DNA of 64,000 bases, taken from positions 1,674,001 through 1,738,000 of the forward strand of contig NC_015064.1 of assembly GCF_000178975.2 (NCBI RefSeq), written 5' to 3'. Positions 8,382 through 15,995 of the stretch are shown here, piece after piece. This DNA comes from Granulicella tundricola MP5ACTX9 (GTDB lineage Bacteria > Acidobacteriota > Terriglobia > Terriglobales > Acidobacteriaceae). The notes under the pieces were generated by a model. It ran no database searches and was not told where the DNA came from. It was given only the letters and a program-made list of their open reading frames with translations. Both the position numbers and the translations under genes were made by a program. Every line of letters starts with the position of its first letter. The stretch's first letter is position 1.

Positions 8382-8978
8382 ATGGGTTACGCAATTATTG
8401 GTTCCGGCAATGTCGGCAAAGCACTCGCTACCGCGTTTGCACGCAAGAATCTTGAAGTCGCAATAGCAAGCAGACGATCGGTCGAGCTGCTCGAACCCAT
8501 CGCAAAGGCAATCGGACCAACAATCATTCCCAAAGCTTTGAAGGACGCAGTCGAAGCGGACATCATTTTCTTGGCAATCCCTTTCGGAACCCAGAAGGAA
8601 GTTGCCAAAGCTGCCCGCAGTTGGCAGGGCAAGATAGTGATCGACGTAATCAACGCTTATGGCGTTTCTCCAGAGGAACTAGAGGATCTTCCGTCCTCTG
8701 TAGTCGTCTCTCACTCCTTTCCCGGAGCGACGTTGGTAAAAGCCTTCAACCATTTGCCCGCCGAAGTCTTGGCCCAAGACCCAAAGGTTAAGGACGGGCG
8801 GCGCGTTGTCTTTCTCTCAAGTGACGATGAAAGTGCCGCAGACAAAGTAGCAACTCTGGTTGAACGACTTGGCTTCGCTCCTGTCAAACTTGGCAAGCTC
8901 ACAGAGGGAGGCTTGCTGGTACAAGCGCGAGGAAAGACTTGGGCGCAGCTGATCTTTCAGGATTTCGTCAAGTTCTAG
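8382..8978 (+). CDS. NADPH:F420-oxidoreductase-like NAD(P)-binding protein
   Basis: 198 residues starting with the Rossmann signature GSGNVGKALATAFARKN, followed by ASRR (a likely NADP phosphate-binding end of strand 2), ADIIFLAIPFGTQKEV and VKAFNHLPAEVL, all typical of the F420_oxidored/NAD-binding family related to Fno. In organisms lacking F420 these act as NADPH-dependent reductases of unknown substrates. AGGAGG precedes the ATG. It lies 56 nt after the SRPBCC gene, in the same run. Confidence 0.88.
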   Translation: MGYAIIGSGNVGKALATAFARKNLEVAIASRRSVELLEPIAKAIGPTIIPKALKDAVEADIIFLAIPFGTQKEVAKAARSWQGKIVIDVINAYGVSPEELEDLPSSVVVSHSFPGATLVKAFNHLPAEVLAQDPKVKDGRRVVFLSSDDESAADKVATLVERLGFAPVKLGKLTEGGLLVQARGKTWAQLIFQDFVKF

Positions 8979-9027
8979 AGGAGCGAGTCGCCGTCTTGTT
9001 CGATCATTCGCCTGAAGGGAGAGCCTC

Positions 9028-9924
9028 ATGCAACCAACCGTCTCGTTCTGGCCTAATGGTGCCCGCCTCGCCGTCAGCTTCTCGCTGATGTTCGAGGGCG
9101 GGGGGCAGCCGATATCAGGCGCACCGGGGTTTTTCGAAGAGCCAATGGAAAAGGGCCTGCCCGATTTGGCGACCAACGGTGTTTTCCAGTACGGCATTTA
9201 CGAGGGCATTCCTCGGATACTCGACCTGATGGATAAACATCAGGTGAAACTCTCATCTTTCATGATCGGCCAAGCCGTAGACAAGGCCCCGGACCTCGCT
9301 CGCGAGATCGTAAGACGCGGCCATGAAGCTGGCGCTCATGGCCGCTCTTGGCAGAACAGCTATCTTCTCGATCGAGAAAGCGAACGACGGTTCATTGTCG
9401 ATGGCATGGAGAGCATTCAAAGGGCTACCGGTCAGACACCAGTTGGATGGAACGCCTACTTCGTTCGCAACTCACCGCATACGCTCGACATACTTCAGAG
9501 TCTCGGCTTCGTTTACCACATTGATGAACCAAGTGCAGACCAGCCGTTCATTATCAAACTGAAGGGCGGCGATTTTGTGACAGTACCGTACACTCTGCAT
9601 CTGAACGACATTGCTTCGTTCACGTTTGTGGGGTGGAATCCGGTCGCTTACGAGCAGGCACTTAGAGACGAATTCGACCAACTCTATGAGGAGGGCGCTC
9701 ACCGCAGACGAATGATGGTCATTGGTCTGCACGACCGCATCTCGGGTCACGCCAACCGTGTCCGCGTGCTTGATCGCTTTCTCACCTACGCACGATCCAA
9801 AACCGATGTATGGTTCGCCCGCAAAGATGAGATCGCGGCCTTGGCGCTGGAGCATAGGGACATTACGCCAATCTACGAACGCGGCGCACCGACAACTACC
9901 GGCCTGCCGGGCTCCGCTGCATAA
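9028..9924 (+). CDS. Polysaccharide-deacetylase family protein, PuuE/allantoinase-like
   Basis: 298 residues. The N-terminal ARLAVSFSLMFEGGG matches the PuuE-type start, in which the usual FDEG/NYEEG metal region is altered. SSFMIGQAVDKAPDLAREIVRRGHEAGAHG (broken here as SFMIGQAVDK and RRGHEAGAHG) is the NodB motif with HxxxH metal ligands. VGWNAYFVRNSPHTLDIL is the next NodB block. A C-terminal HDRISGHANR segment resembles the PuuE histidine region. Family members cleave linear or cyclic amides such as N-acyl groups or allantoin. The substrate here is not evident. GGGAGAG precedes the ATG. Confidence 0.85.
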   Translation: MQPTVSFWPNGARLAVSFSLMFEGGGQPISGAPGFFEEPMEKGLPDLATNGVFQYGIYEGIPRILDLMDKHQVKLSSFMIGQAVDKAPDLAREIVRRGHEAGAHGRSWQNSYLLDRESERRFIVDGMESIQRATGQTPVGWNAYFVRNSPHTLDILQSLGFVYHIDEPSADQPFIIKLKGGDFVTVPYTLHLNDIASFTFVGWNPVAYEQALRDEFDQLYEEGAHRRRMMVIGLHDRISGHANRVRVLDRFLTYARSKTDVWFARKDEIAALALEHRDITPIYERGAPTTTGLPGSAA

Positions 9925-9974
9925 AGAAAAGCCCCGACAAATGCAAAGAGGCAGACTCAGAAGGAGAAACACAA

Positions 9975-10478
9975 ATGTATAACCACGTGATTTGGCCACA
10001 CCGCTTTGATCCAAAAACCTCTGCGATCTACGCACTCAACGACATTGACGTGAAAGCGCCGCCTGAAATGATTTGGAAATTGTTAGTAGACGCCGAGCAT
10101 TGGTCGAGCTACTTTCCTGCCGAAAATCAAGTGAAGATCCTGAGTGGCGAGGCGGAACTGGAGCTCGGGACAAAATGGACCCGGATGACCGTTGGCATTC
10201 CCACAAGACTTATCGTTACGGAGTATGAGCCGAACACAAGACTTTCGTGGTCGACAACAGTCGATGGCGATGAAACGGGTTCTAGCGCCTATCACGGTTG
10301 GGTCATAACGCCCACGGACAGAGGTTGTCATGTCCTTTCTGAGGAGACGCAGCAAGGCCCCTATTTTCTTGAGGCGCTCGGGCGGAAACATCCCGGTGGT
10401 CTCTACAGCTATCACCAGGAATGGGTCGAAAAGCTTGCGCGCGCAGCAGAGGCGGAAGCCGCCAAGACAGAGGGCTGA
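9975..10478 (+). CDS. SRPBCC-family (polyketide cyclase/START-like) protein, second copy
   Basis: 167 residues. NDIDVKAPPEMIWKLLVDAEHWSSYFPAENQVK, split by eye into the first helix and strand of the fold, is followed by ELGTKWTRMTVGIPTRLIVTEYEPNTRLSW and HGWVITPTDRGCHVLSEETQQGP. The last block closely parallels the first SRPBCC gene of this run (HAWIITPTPSGCHLRTEET), so the two are likely divergent duplicates. GGAGA precedes the ATG, 50 nt after the deacetylase gene. Confidence 0.85.
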   Translation: MYNHVIWPHRFDPKTSAIYALNDIDVKAPPEMIWKLLVDAEHWSSYFPAENQVKILSGEAELELGTKWTRMTVGIPTRLIVTEYEPNTRLSWSTTVDGDETGSSAYHGWVITPTDRGCHVLSEETQQGPYFLEALGRKHPGGLYSYHQEWVEKLARAAEAEAAKTEG

Positions 10479-10556
10479 AGTCTCAACCACGGACCAGTTC
10501 ACCGGCCCGATTCAGCGAAACTCTCTGAAAAAGGAATTCGCCGAAAGGAAATAAGA

Positions 10557-11315
10557 ATGGCAAACACTGACATCGAAAAGGTACTCACCTTCCTTCATGG
10601 GCTTAGCTCCGGGGATCCGGAACTTGCGACCGCACAAATCGACCCGAAGAGGTACGTAGAACACAATCCGCGCTCCGGCGATGGGACTGATGGCCTGAGA
10701 GGCTTTTTCATTCGTTCGTCCAAAGAGGAACACCATCTTCAGGTAATTCGAGCCTTCCATGACGGTCCCTACGTGTTTACTCACGCTGAGGGAGTGGTCC
10801 TCGGTCAGAACATCTTCTTCGACCTTTTCCGACTTGAGGCCGGCTTCATTACAGAACATTGGGTCCTTTCGGCGAATTCGGCTCATCCGAATGAGAGTGG
10901 GCACACTCAGACCGATGGTCCCACCGAAGCAGATCTTTCAGTGGACTCAGACGAGAACAAAGCACTTGTCAGGAGATACTACGAGACCGTCCACGTTGGT
11001 GGGGACCATAGCAAGATTCCGCAATATTTTGAGGGAGACCACTGCATCCGCCACGAGCCCGGCGTGCGCGACGGAGTCTCAAACTTCAAACAAGATCTGG
11101 AACGACTGGTGAAGAACAGAACAATCGATGAAATCAAATTTGTCTTGGGGCAGGGCGATTTCGTTTTCATTCTAGCCAATGGGACGCATCAAGGAGAACC
11201 TTGCGCCTACGTCGATTTGTATCGAGTCGATGGTTCGAAGATTGCTGAGCGCTGGGGATTCCCTGAAGAGATACCCTCTGAAGCGGACAGGAAAAACAGT
11301 ATCAAACTCCTCTAG
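10557..11315 (+). CDS. Tandem SnoaL/NTF2-like protein
   Basis: 252 residues made of two similar halves. The first (about 1-115) has KRYVEHNPRSGDGTDGLRGFF and EGVVLGQNIFFDLFRLEAGFITEHW. The second (about 127-245) has HCIRHEPGVRDGV and GQGDFVFILANGTHQGEPCAYVDLYRVDGSKIAERW. Each repeats the QHNP...G...G / DLFR..G.I.EHW pattern of the COG4922 SnoaL-like group. The function of this group is not defined. It is the last gene of the plus-strand run and converges on the TetR gene with an 8-nt gap. Confidence 0.85.
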   Translation: MANTDIEKVLTFLHGLSSGDPELATAQIDPKRYVEHNPRSGDGTDGLRGFFIRSSKEEHHLQVIRAFHDGPYVFTHAEGVVLGQNIFFDLFRLEAGFITEHWVLSANSAHPNESGHTQTDGPTEADLSVDSDENKALVRRYYETVHVGGDHSKIPQYFEGDHCIRHEPGVRDGVSNFKQDLERLVKNRTIDEIKFVLGQGDFVFILANGTHQGEPCAYVDLYRVDGSKIAERWGFPEEIPSEADRKNSIKLL

Positions 11316-11323
11316 TTTAAGTC

Positions 11324-11926
11324 TCAGTATCCAAGGTAGTGAAGGGCTAGTTCGGCCGTCCGCTTTAGCTCGGTCTTGGTCGAGCCGTTTGCTGCTTGGA
11401 CGGATAGGCCAGCGACCATCATGGAGATATAGCGGGTATAGTCGTCCACGTTGATGTCTTTAGTCAGCTCTCCGCTTTTTCGGGCTTCGAGGAAGCGGTC
11501 TTTCATTTCGACTTCATTATGCCTTCGAATTTCTGTCATGAGGTCGCGAGCGGGCGTCGCGTCCACGCTGCAACCCATCGCCCCGGCCAGCGTCATGCAA
11601 GTGGAGGGATGGCCAGGCGTCGTGAGAAACGCAATCGTGTTGTGGAAGAGCGCCCGAACTGCCTTTTCGAGTGTGGGTTCACCCAGTGCATCCGTTGCAT
11701 ATTGCGTGCGAGTCTCCAAGTAACGCTTTACCGCGTTTGAAAACAATGCGTGTTTGTCACCGAAGGCTGCATAAATGCTAGAGGGATTCAAACCCATTGC
11801 TTGAGTCAGGTCGGCCATCGAAGTACCCTCGAAGCCTCGTTCCCAAAAAAGGAGCATTGCCGCCTCTAACGCCGCGTTCTTGTCAAAACTGATCGGTCGT
11901 CCCGTTTTTCCGTTCGCTGTCTTCAT
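11324..11926 (-). CDS. TetR/AcrR-family transcriptional regulator
   Basis: About 200 residues. The N-terminal HTH is clear: GRPISFDKNAALEAAMLLFWERGFEGTSMADLTQAMG, then LNPSSIYAAFGDKHALF. The C-terminal ligand domain has TLAGAMGCSV and DYTRYISMMVAGLSVQA, typical of a TetR_C group common in soil bacteria. ATG at 11924-11926 is taken as the start; an in-frame GTG at 11939-11941 would add five residues. The gene diverges from an SDR gene across a gap containing two dyads, so autoregulation and SDR control are likely. Confidence 0.93.
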   Translation of the reverse strand: MKTANGKTGRPISFDKNAALEAAMLLFWERGFEGTSMADLTQAMGLNPSSIYAAFGDKHALFSNAVKRYLETRTQYATDALGEPTLEKAVRALFHNTIAFLTTPGHPSTCMTLAGAMGCSVDATPARDLMTEIRRHNEVEMKDRFLEARKSGELTKDINVDDYTRYISMMVAGLSVQAANGSTKTELKRTAELALHYLGY

Positions 11927-11942
11927 ATGTTTGTTCGCCACT

Positions 11943-11955
11943 CTCTATATTAGAG
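11943..11955. promoter_or_regulatory. Palindrome CTCTA-TAT-TAGAG, candidate TetR operator
   Basis: A perfect 13-bp dyad with 5-bp arms sits 16 bp upstream of the TetR ATG, overlapping where its transcript must begin or the alternative GTG. Placement fits autorepression by the TetR protein. Confidence 0.5.
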
Positions 11956-11987
11956 CGCCATTTCATGCATCCGTTGCGTAGGTTTAG

Positions 11988-12010
11988 ACATCTGTAGTGA
12001 GTGTTCCGTA
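11988..12010 (+). promoter_or_regulatory. Shared motif site 3 (ACATCTGTA-N5-TGTT)
   Basis: ACATCTGTA, five bases, TGTTCCGTA. It ends 29 bp before the ATG of the SDR gene, in the tetR-SDR divergent gap. It keeps all 13 fixed bases of the other two sites, and its orientation is again towards the gene. Confidence 0.6.
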
Positions 12011-12039
12011 ATAAGCGGGCCGGATAGAGGAGATTGAAG

Positions 12040-12789
12040 ATGAGCGCACTCGATGGAAAGGTAGCTGTAATCACGGGAGGAAACAGTGGGATCGGTCTTG
12101 CGACCGCCCAGCGCTTCGTGGAAGAGGGAGCCTACGTCTTCATCACGGCTCGTCGGCAAACGGAGTTGGATAAGGCGGTGGCGCTTATCGGCAAGAACGT
12201 GACGGCTATCGCAGCAGATGTTACGAGCCTCGATGACCTCGATCGTATTGCAACCACGGTGAAGACCCAGAAAGGCAAAGTTGACATCATCGTCTCCAGT
12301 GCTGGAATAACCGAGCAGGGAGAAATCGATTCGCTTACACCGGAACATTTTGACAAGGTCTTCAACTTGAATGGGAGAGCTCCCGTTTTCCTGGTACAGA
12401 AGTTATTGCCCTTAATGAAGGGTAACGGCTCGATCATCTTGGTGTCCTCGGCCATGCACCTGATGGGAATTCCTGGCCACACCGCCTACGCTGCGACCAA
12501 GGCGGCAATGCGCTCGTATGCCCGGACTTGGGCGGCAGAATTCAAAGACCGGGGCATTCGGGTGAACACGTTGAGCCCCGGCGTCACTGACACGCCGATG
12601 CTCTCCGATCAGGCGGCGGGACTGGGGGACTATGACGCTGTGGTCAACATGTACAAGAGCATGGTGCCACTTGGGCGACTTGCACGAGCCCAGGAGATCG
12701 CAAACGCCGCAGTCTTCCTAGGATCCGAACAAAGTTCCTATTTGACTGGCTCCGATCTGATGGCGGACGGCGGAATAGGCCAAGTCTAG
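12040..12789 (+). CDS. Short-chain dehydrogenase/reductase (SDR)
   Basis: 249 residues from ATG 12040, chosen over an in-frame TTG six bases earlier because GAGGAGA stands 6-7 nt before the ATG. Classical SDR motifs: TGGNSGIG (cofactor), SSAG in the NAG position, SSAMH with catalytic Ser, and YAATK with catalytic Tyr and Lys, followed by VNTLSPGVTDTPM. The C-terminal LTGSDLMADGG closes the fold. The substrate is unknown. It diverges from tetR and is followed by a hairpin. Confidence 0.92.
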   Translation: MSALDGKVAVITGGNSGIGLATAQRFVEEGAYVFITARRQTELDKAVALIGKNVTAIAADVTSLDDLDRIATTVKTQKGKVDIIVSSAGITEQGEIDSLTPEHFDKVFNLNGRAPVFLVQKLLPLMKGNGSIILVSSAMHLMGIPGHTAYAATKAAMRSYARTWAAEFKDRGIRVNTLSPGVTDTPMLSDQAAGLGDYDAVVNMYKSMVPLGRLARAQEIANAAVFLGSEQSSYLTGSDLMADGGIGQV

Positions 12790-12806
12790 GCAAGGTTGTT
12801 TTCAAA

Positions 12807-12831
12807 GAGCCGCTCTCAAAGGGAGCGGCTC
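12807..12831 (+). terminator. Hairpin terminator-like element after the SDR gene
   Basis: Perfect 9-bp arms GAGCCGCTC and GAGCGGCTC with a 7-nt loop, 17 nt after the SDR stop. No U-run follows, so termination may be weak or the element may only stabilise the transcript end. Confidence 0.55.
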
Positions 12832-12877
12832 GCGGTTACGGAAACTTGATAGAGTAACAACCCAAATTGGAGAACGC

Positions 12878-13660
12878 ATGAATCGATTCGAAGGAAAAGT
12901 GGTCATTGTCACGGGAGCCGGTTCCGGTATTGGCGCTGGCACAGCGCGTCGCTTTCTACAAGAAGGTGCCTCCGTGGCGCTCAACGGAAGGCGCGAACAC
13001 AAGCTACGCGAGACTCTGGAGGGATTCGACCAGGCCAAGACGCTTGTCCATGCTGGAGATGTCTCGGATGAAGGCTACGTAAAGTCGCTTATAGCGGATA
13101 CGGTCCGTAGGTTTGGGAAACTCGATGTATTGATCAACAATGCGGGAATCGCGATTTTTGGACCGTTTGAGCAAACAACCACGCAAGATTGGCGCAAGGT
13201 GCTCAGTACTGACCTCGATAGCGTCTACTTTACCTCTCGCGAGGCTCTACCTCATCTGTTGAAGACAAAGGGGTCCATCGTCAATCTCTCCTCTGCGTCT
13301 GGTATCGGAGGAGATTGGGGAATGAGCTCGTATAACGCTGCCAAAGGCGCCATTACAAATTTCACGCGGGCCTTGGCGCTGGAGTATGGCTCGCGCGGCG
13401 TTCGGGTCAACGCAGTGGCGCCGAGTCTCACCTCGACGGAAGCGACGGGCGAGCTTGAGAAGAATGAAGCCGTGCTCTCGGCTTTTCGTGAACGCCTGCC
13501 CATCGGCAGAGCTGCGACGCCGGGTGACATCGCCGGGGTGATTGCCTTCCTTGCAAGTGATGATGCGGTTTTCATCAATGGTGTTATTTTGCCGGTCGAC
13601 GGCGGGCTCGGTGCGTCCAACGGCCAACCAAACTTCCTCAATCTCTTGGGGAAGGGCTGA
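12878..13660 (+). CDS. Short-chain dehydrogenase/reductase (SDR), second
   Basis: 260 residues. TGAGSGIG cofactor motif near the N-terminus, ALNGRREHKL (Arg suggests NADPH preference), NNAGIA, NLSSASG with catalytic Ser, YNAAKGA with Tyr and Lys, and INGVILPVDGGLG at the C-terminus. A GGAG site precedes the ATG. It is not a close copy of the first SDR. An IS5-type element begins 11 bp after its stop, so anything once downstream in its operon has been separated. Confidence 0.92.
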   Translation: MNRFEGKVVIVTGAGSGIGAGTARRFLQEGASVALNGRREHKLRETLEGFDQAKTLVHAGDVSDEGYVKSLIADTVRRFGKLDVLINNAGIAIFGPFEQTTTQDWRKVLSTDLDSVYFTSREALPHLLKTKGSIVNLSSASGIGGDWGMSSYNAAKGAITNFTRALALEYGSRGVRVNAVAPSLTSTEATGELEKNEAVLSAFRERLPIGRAATPGDIAGVIAFLASDDAVFINGVILPVDGGLGASNGQPNFLNLLGKG

Positions 13661-13671
13661 GAGCGAGCTAG

Positions 13672-13687
13672 GGAAACTCTGCACAAG
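13672..13687 (+). repeat. Left terminal inverted repeat of the IS5-type element
   Basis: The 16-bp left end directly follows the CTAG target duplication and pairs with the right end with 4 mismatches. Confidence 0.85.
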
Positions 13688-13732
13688 TTCTGCGTCCGCG
13701 GCCTGATGGATTAATCTGATGGTTAGGGGTGG

Positions 13733-14698
13733 ATGGCGATGAAGCAGCAGACGTTTGCGTCCCAGTCGATCTTTGAGAAGTATGGGCGGAAGTCTCGGCG
13801 GGAGCTGTTTTTGGATGAGATGGAAGTGGTTGTTCCGTGGCCCGAGTTACAGGCTCTGGTCGAACCGCACTACCCGAAGGCCGGCAACGGCCGTCGTCCT
13901 GTCGGGCTTGCGATCATGCTTCGGACGTACTTTATGCAACAGTGGTTCAACTTGTCCGACCCCGGCGTCGAAGAGGCGTTTTATGAGTCCTTCACGCTGC
14001 GGCGGTTCGCTGGTGTTGACCTGGGCGTGGCTCCGGCACCGGATGAAACGACAGTGCTGCGCTTCCGCCACCTGCTCGAAAAGCATGACCTTGGCGGTGC
14101 CATGCTCGACGCGGTGAACCTGCATCTGGCGGCCAGGGGCATCCGCATCGAGACCGGCACGATCGTGGATGCGACCATTATTCATGCGCCTTCTTCGACC
14201 AAGAACGAGAAGAAAGAGCGTGATCCGGCGATGCGTCAGACTCGTAAGGGCAAGCAGTGGTACTTCGGACTGAAGGCGCACATCGGCGTTGATGCAAAAG
14301 AAGGTCACGTGCACTCAGTGGCAACGTCGGCGGCCAACGTCTCCGACGTACACATGCTGCCGGATCTGCTACATGGGGAGGAGCGCAAGGTGTGGGGCGA
14401 CGGCGGCTATCAAGGCCAGACCAAGGCCATCCGGCAGGCCGCGCCCAAGGCCCAGGACATGACCTGCAAGCGAACCAGGTTCAAGAACTATGTCGATGAA
14501 GCGGCAAAGAAGAAGAATACGACGAAATCAAAAGTAAGAGCGAAAGTAGAACACGTCTTCCGTATCCTGAAGCGCGTCTTCGGCTTCGACAAGGTACGCT
14601 ACAGAGGCATCGCCAAGAACCATCACCGGCTATGCGCCAACTTCGCCCTCATCAACCTCTACCTCCACCGCAAGCACCTGGCGGGAACCGCCGCCTAG
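13733..14698 (+). CDS. IS5-family DDE transposase
   Basis: 321 residues. An N-terminal DUF772-type domain (LDEMEVVVPWPELQALVEPHYP, broken as LVEPHYPKAGNGRRPVGL, then MLRTYFMQQWFNLSDPGVEE) is followed by the DDE catalytic core: IVDATIIHAPSSTKN (first Asp), GDGGYQG (second Asp) and KVEHVFRILKRVFGF (Glu), with the YRGIAKNHHRL signature. Length and order are normal for IS5. ATG at 13733, with a second ATG at 13739. The gene appears fully intact. Confidence 0.95.
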   Translation: MAMKQQTFASQSIFEKYGRKSRRELFLDEMEVVVPWPELQALVEPHYPKAGNGRRPVGLAIMLRTYFMQQWFNLSDPGVEEAFYESFTLRRFAGVDLGVAPAPDETTVLRFRHLLEKHDLGGAMLDAVNLHLAARGIRIETGTIVDATIIHAPSSTKNEKKERDPAMRQTRKGKQWYFGLKAHIGVDAKEGHVHSVATSAANVSDVHMLPDLLHGEERKVWGDGGYQGQTKAIRQAAPKAQDMTCKRTRFKNYVDEAAKKKNTTKSKVRAKVEHVFRILKRVFGFDKVRYRGIAKNHHRLCANFALINLYLHRKHLAGTAA

Positions 14699-14825
14699 CG
14701 CCGGGAGACGGGCTATGAGTCTTCGACTCCGCACAAACCCCAGCCAGAACAAGCAAAGCACGGCCCAACCGCAGAAAAACTTGGCCGCCGACTCAAGTCA
14801 CACACCGACATCGTCAAATCGGCCG

Positions 14826-14841
14826 CCTGCGCAGAGGCTCC
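14826..14841 (-). repeat. Right terminal inverted repeat of the IS5-type element
   Basis: The 16-bp right end is directly followed by the second CTAG copy at 14842-14845. About 130 bp separate the transposase stop from this end, and they contain no gene. Confidence 0.85.
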
Positions 14842-14956
14842 CTAGGTATGTTTGCCCTACACGTCTTACACCACAACACAAACGAGTCTGTCTAGCTACC
14901 AGACTCAACAACCTTCAAATCGGCCCCAACAGAAACACCGGCGAGGATGTGGAGAT

Positions 14957-15901
14957 TTGTCCCTCACGGTCGAAACCCGGCTACAGCTTGCGGCAATCAC
15001 TCTCGCGGATGAACTTAATTTCACGAGAGCTGCCGAACGCCTTAAGATTACCCAGCCAGCGCTCAGCAAGCAGATCGCTGAACTCGAAGGCCGAGTTGGA
15101 TTCACCATCTTCAAACGAACGCAGAAGAAGGTGGAGCTGACCGATGCCGGGCAAGTCTTCGTCAGAGGATGTAAGGATGCCCTAGCATTGTTTGAGAAAT
15201 CTTTGAGGCTTGCTCGCGCAACGCATGAGGAGGTTCTGCCTGTTCTCACCGTCGGGCACTCTCCATACATTGATCCGGGCCTTGTCTCCGCTCTTCTAAG
15301 CGTTCATCTCCCTCTACATCCGGACTTGCGATTACGTATGGAAAGCATGTTTGCTCTTGATTTGGCGCATGCCGTAGTGGCCGCCGAGCTTGATCTGGCA
15401 ATTATCACTGAGCCTTCAGACAATCCACTCCTCACGAACGTCCTAATAGCGACAGCGCCGCTCTGCATTGCGATGCCGGCCGATCACCCTGCGGCGCACC
15501 GGAGAAGTGTCACGATGCAGGATCTAGCCGGCATTGGTTGGATAATCTTTTCTCGTAGAACCCATCCAAAGATCTATGAACGGGTGTTGGAAGTCGGACG
15601 GCAAGCCGGCATCTCTCCGGTGGAATTGCATCATTACCTAGGCGCGCAAGAGGTGGTTCAGCTCATCACCGAGAACCTTGGTGTCGCCTTCGTTCCAAAG
15701 GGTGTGTCAGACACAATGCAAAGCCAAGAAATTGCAGTCAGGCCGCTGTCGGAGGCAGCCCTCCAAGTGCGAAGTTATTTGGTCCTCCGTGCAGATGAGT
15801 CGTCTCGTCTCGTGAATGAATTCGGGCGAGCTTTTCTGCGGAAAGTGATTCCAAACGGAAATATCGTTGATTCTTCAGGGCAAATGCGCCTTGGACTCTA
15901 A
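14957..15901 (+). CDS. LysR-family transcriptional regulator
   Basis: About 314 residues. The winged HTH is clear: LADELNFTRAAERLKITQPALSKQIAELEGR, seen as FTRAAERL then TQPALSKQIAELE, followed by LTDAGQVFV. The C-terminal LysR substrate domain has LTVGHSPYIDPGLV and LGVAFVPKGV. No in-frame ATG stands near the HTH. TTG at 14957 with GGAG just upstream is the likeliest start; an upstream TTG at 14852 would begin only 7 bp beyond the IS target duplication. The IS insertion therefore probably displaced the native promoter. The LysR target is unknown. Confidence 0.88.
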   Translation: MSLTVETRLQLAAITLADELNFTRAAERLKITQPALSKQIAELEGRVGFTIFKRTQKKVELTDAGQVFVRGCKDALALFEKSLRLARATHEEVLPVLTVGHSPYIDPGLVSALLSVHLPLHPDLRLRMESMFALDLAHAVVAAELDLAIITEPSDNPLLTNVLIATAPLCIAMPADHPAAHRRSVTMQDLAGIGWIIFSRRTHPKIYERVLEVGRQAGISPVELHHYLGAQEVVQLITENLGVAFVPKGVSDTMQSQEIAVRPLSEAALQVRSYLVLRADESSRLVNEFGRAFLRKVIPNGNIVDSSGQMRLGL

Positions 15902-15913
15902 GATAGATCGAGC

Positions 15914-15978
15914 CTTCGCGAAGTCTTCTCAACGGCGGAAACGCAAAACTTCGTATGGCACGAATAAATGCGTATAAT
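15914..15978 (+). promoter_or_regulatory. Promoter and operator-like dyads of the Xre/RES module
   Basis: A perfect -10 box TATAAT (15973-15978) stands 17 bp before the antitoxin ATG, giving a very short 5' leader. Two dyads precede it: CTTCGCGAAG (15914-15923) and TTCGT-N5-ACGAA (15950-15964). The second lies over the -35/spacer area. Both share TTCG/CGAA arms and fit autoregulation by the antitoxin's HTH domain. Confidence 0.55.
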
Positions 15979-15995
15979 GGTTTGCAGAGGCCGCG

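Larger units (their letters stand above)
13672..14841 (+). mobile_element. IS5-family insertion sequence, complete, 1170 bp
   Basis: The left end GGAAACTCTGCACAAG (13672-13687) and the inverted right end GGAGCCTCTGCGCAGG (14826-14841 read in reverse) match at 12 of 16 positions. The element is flanked on both sides by CTAG (13668-13671 and 14842-14845), the target duplication expected for the IS5 group. It contains one intact transposase gene. Intact ends, duplication and open reading frame suggest a fairly recent insertion. Confidence 0.9.
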
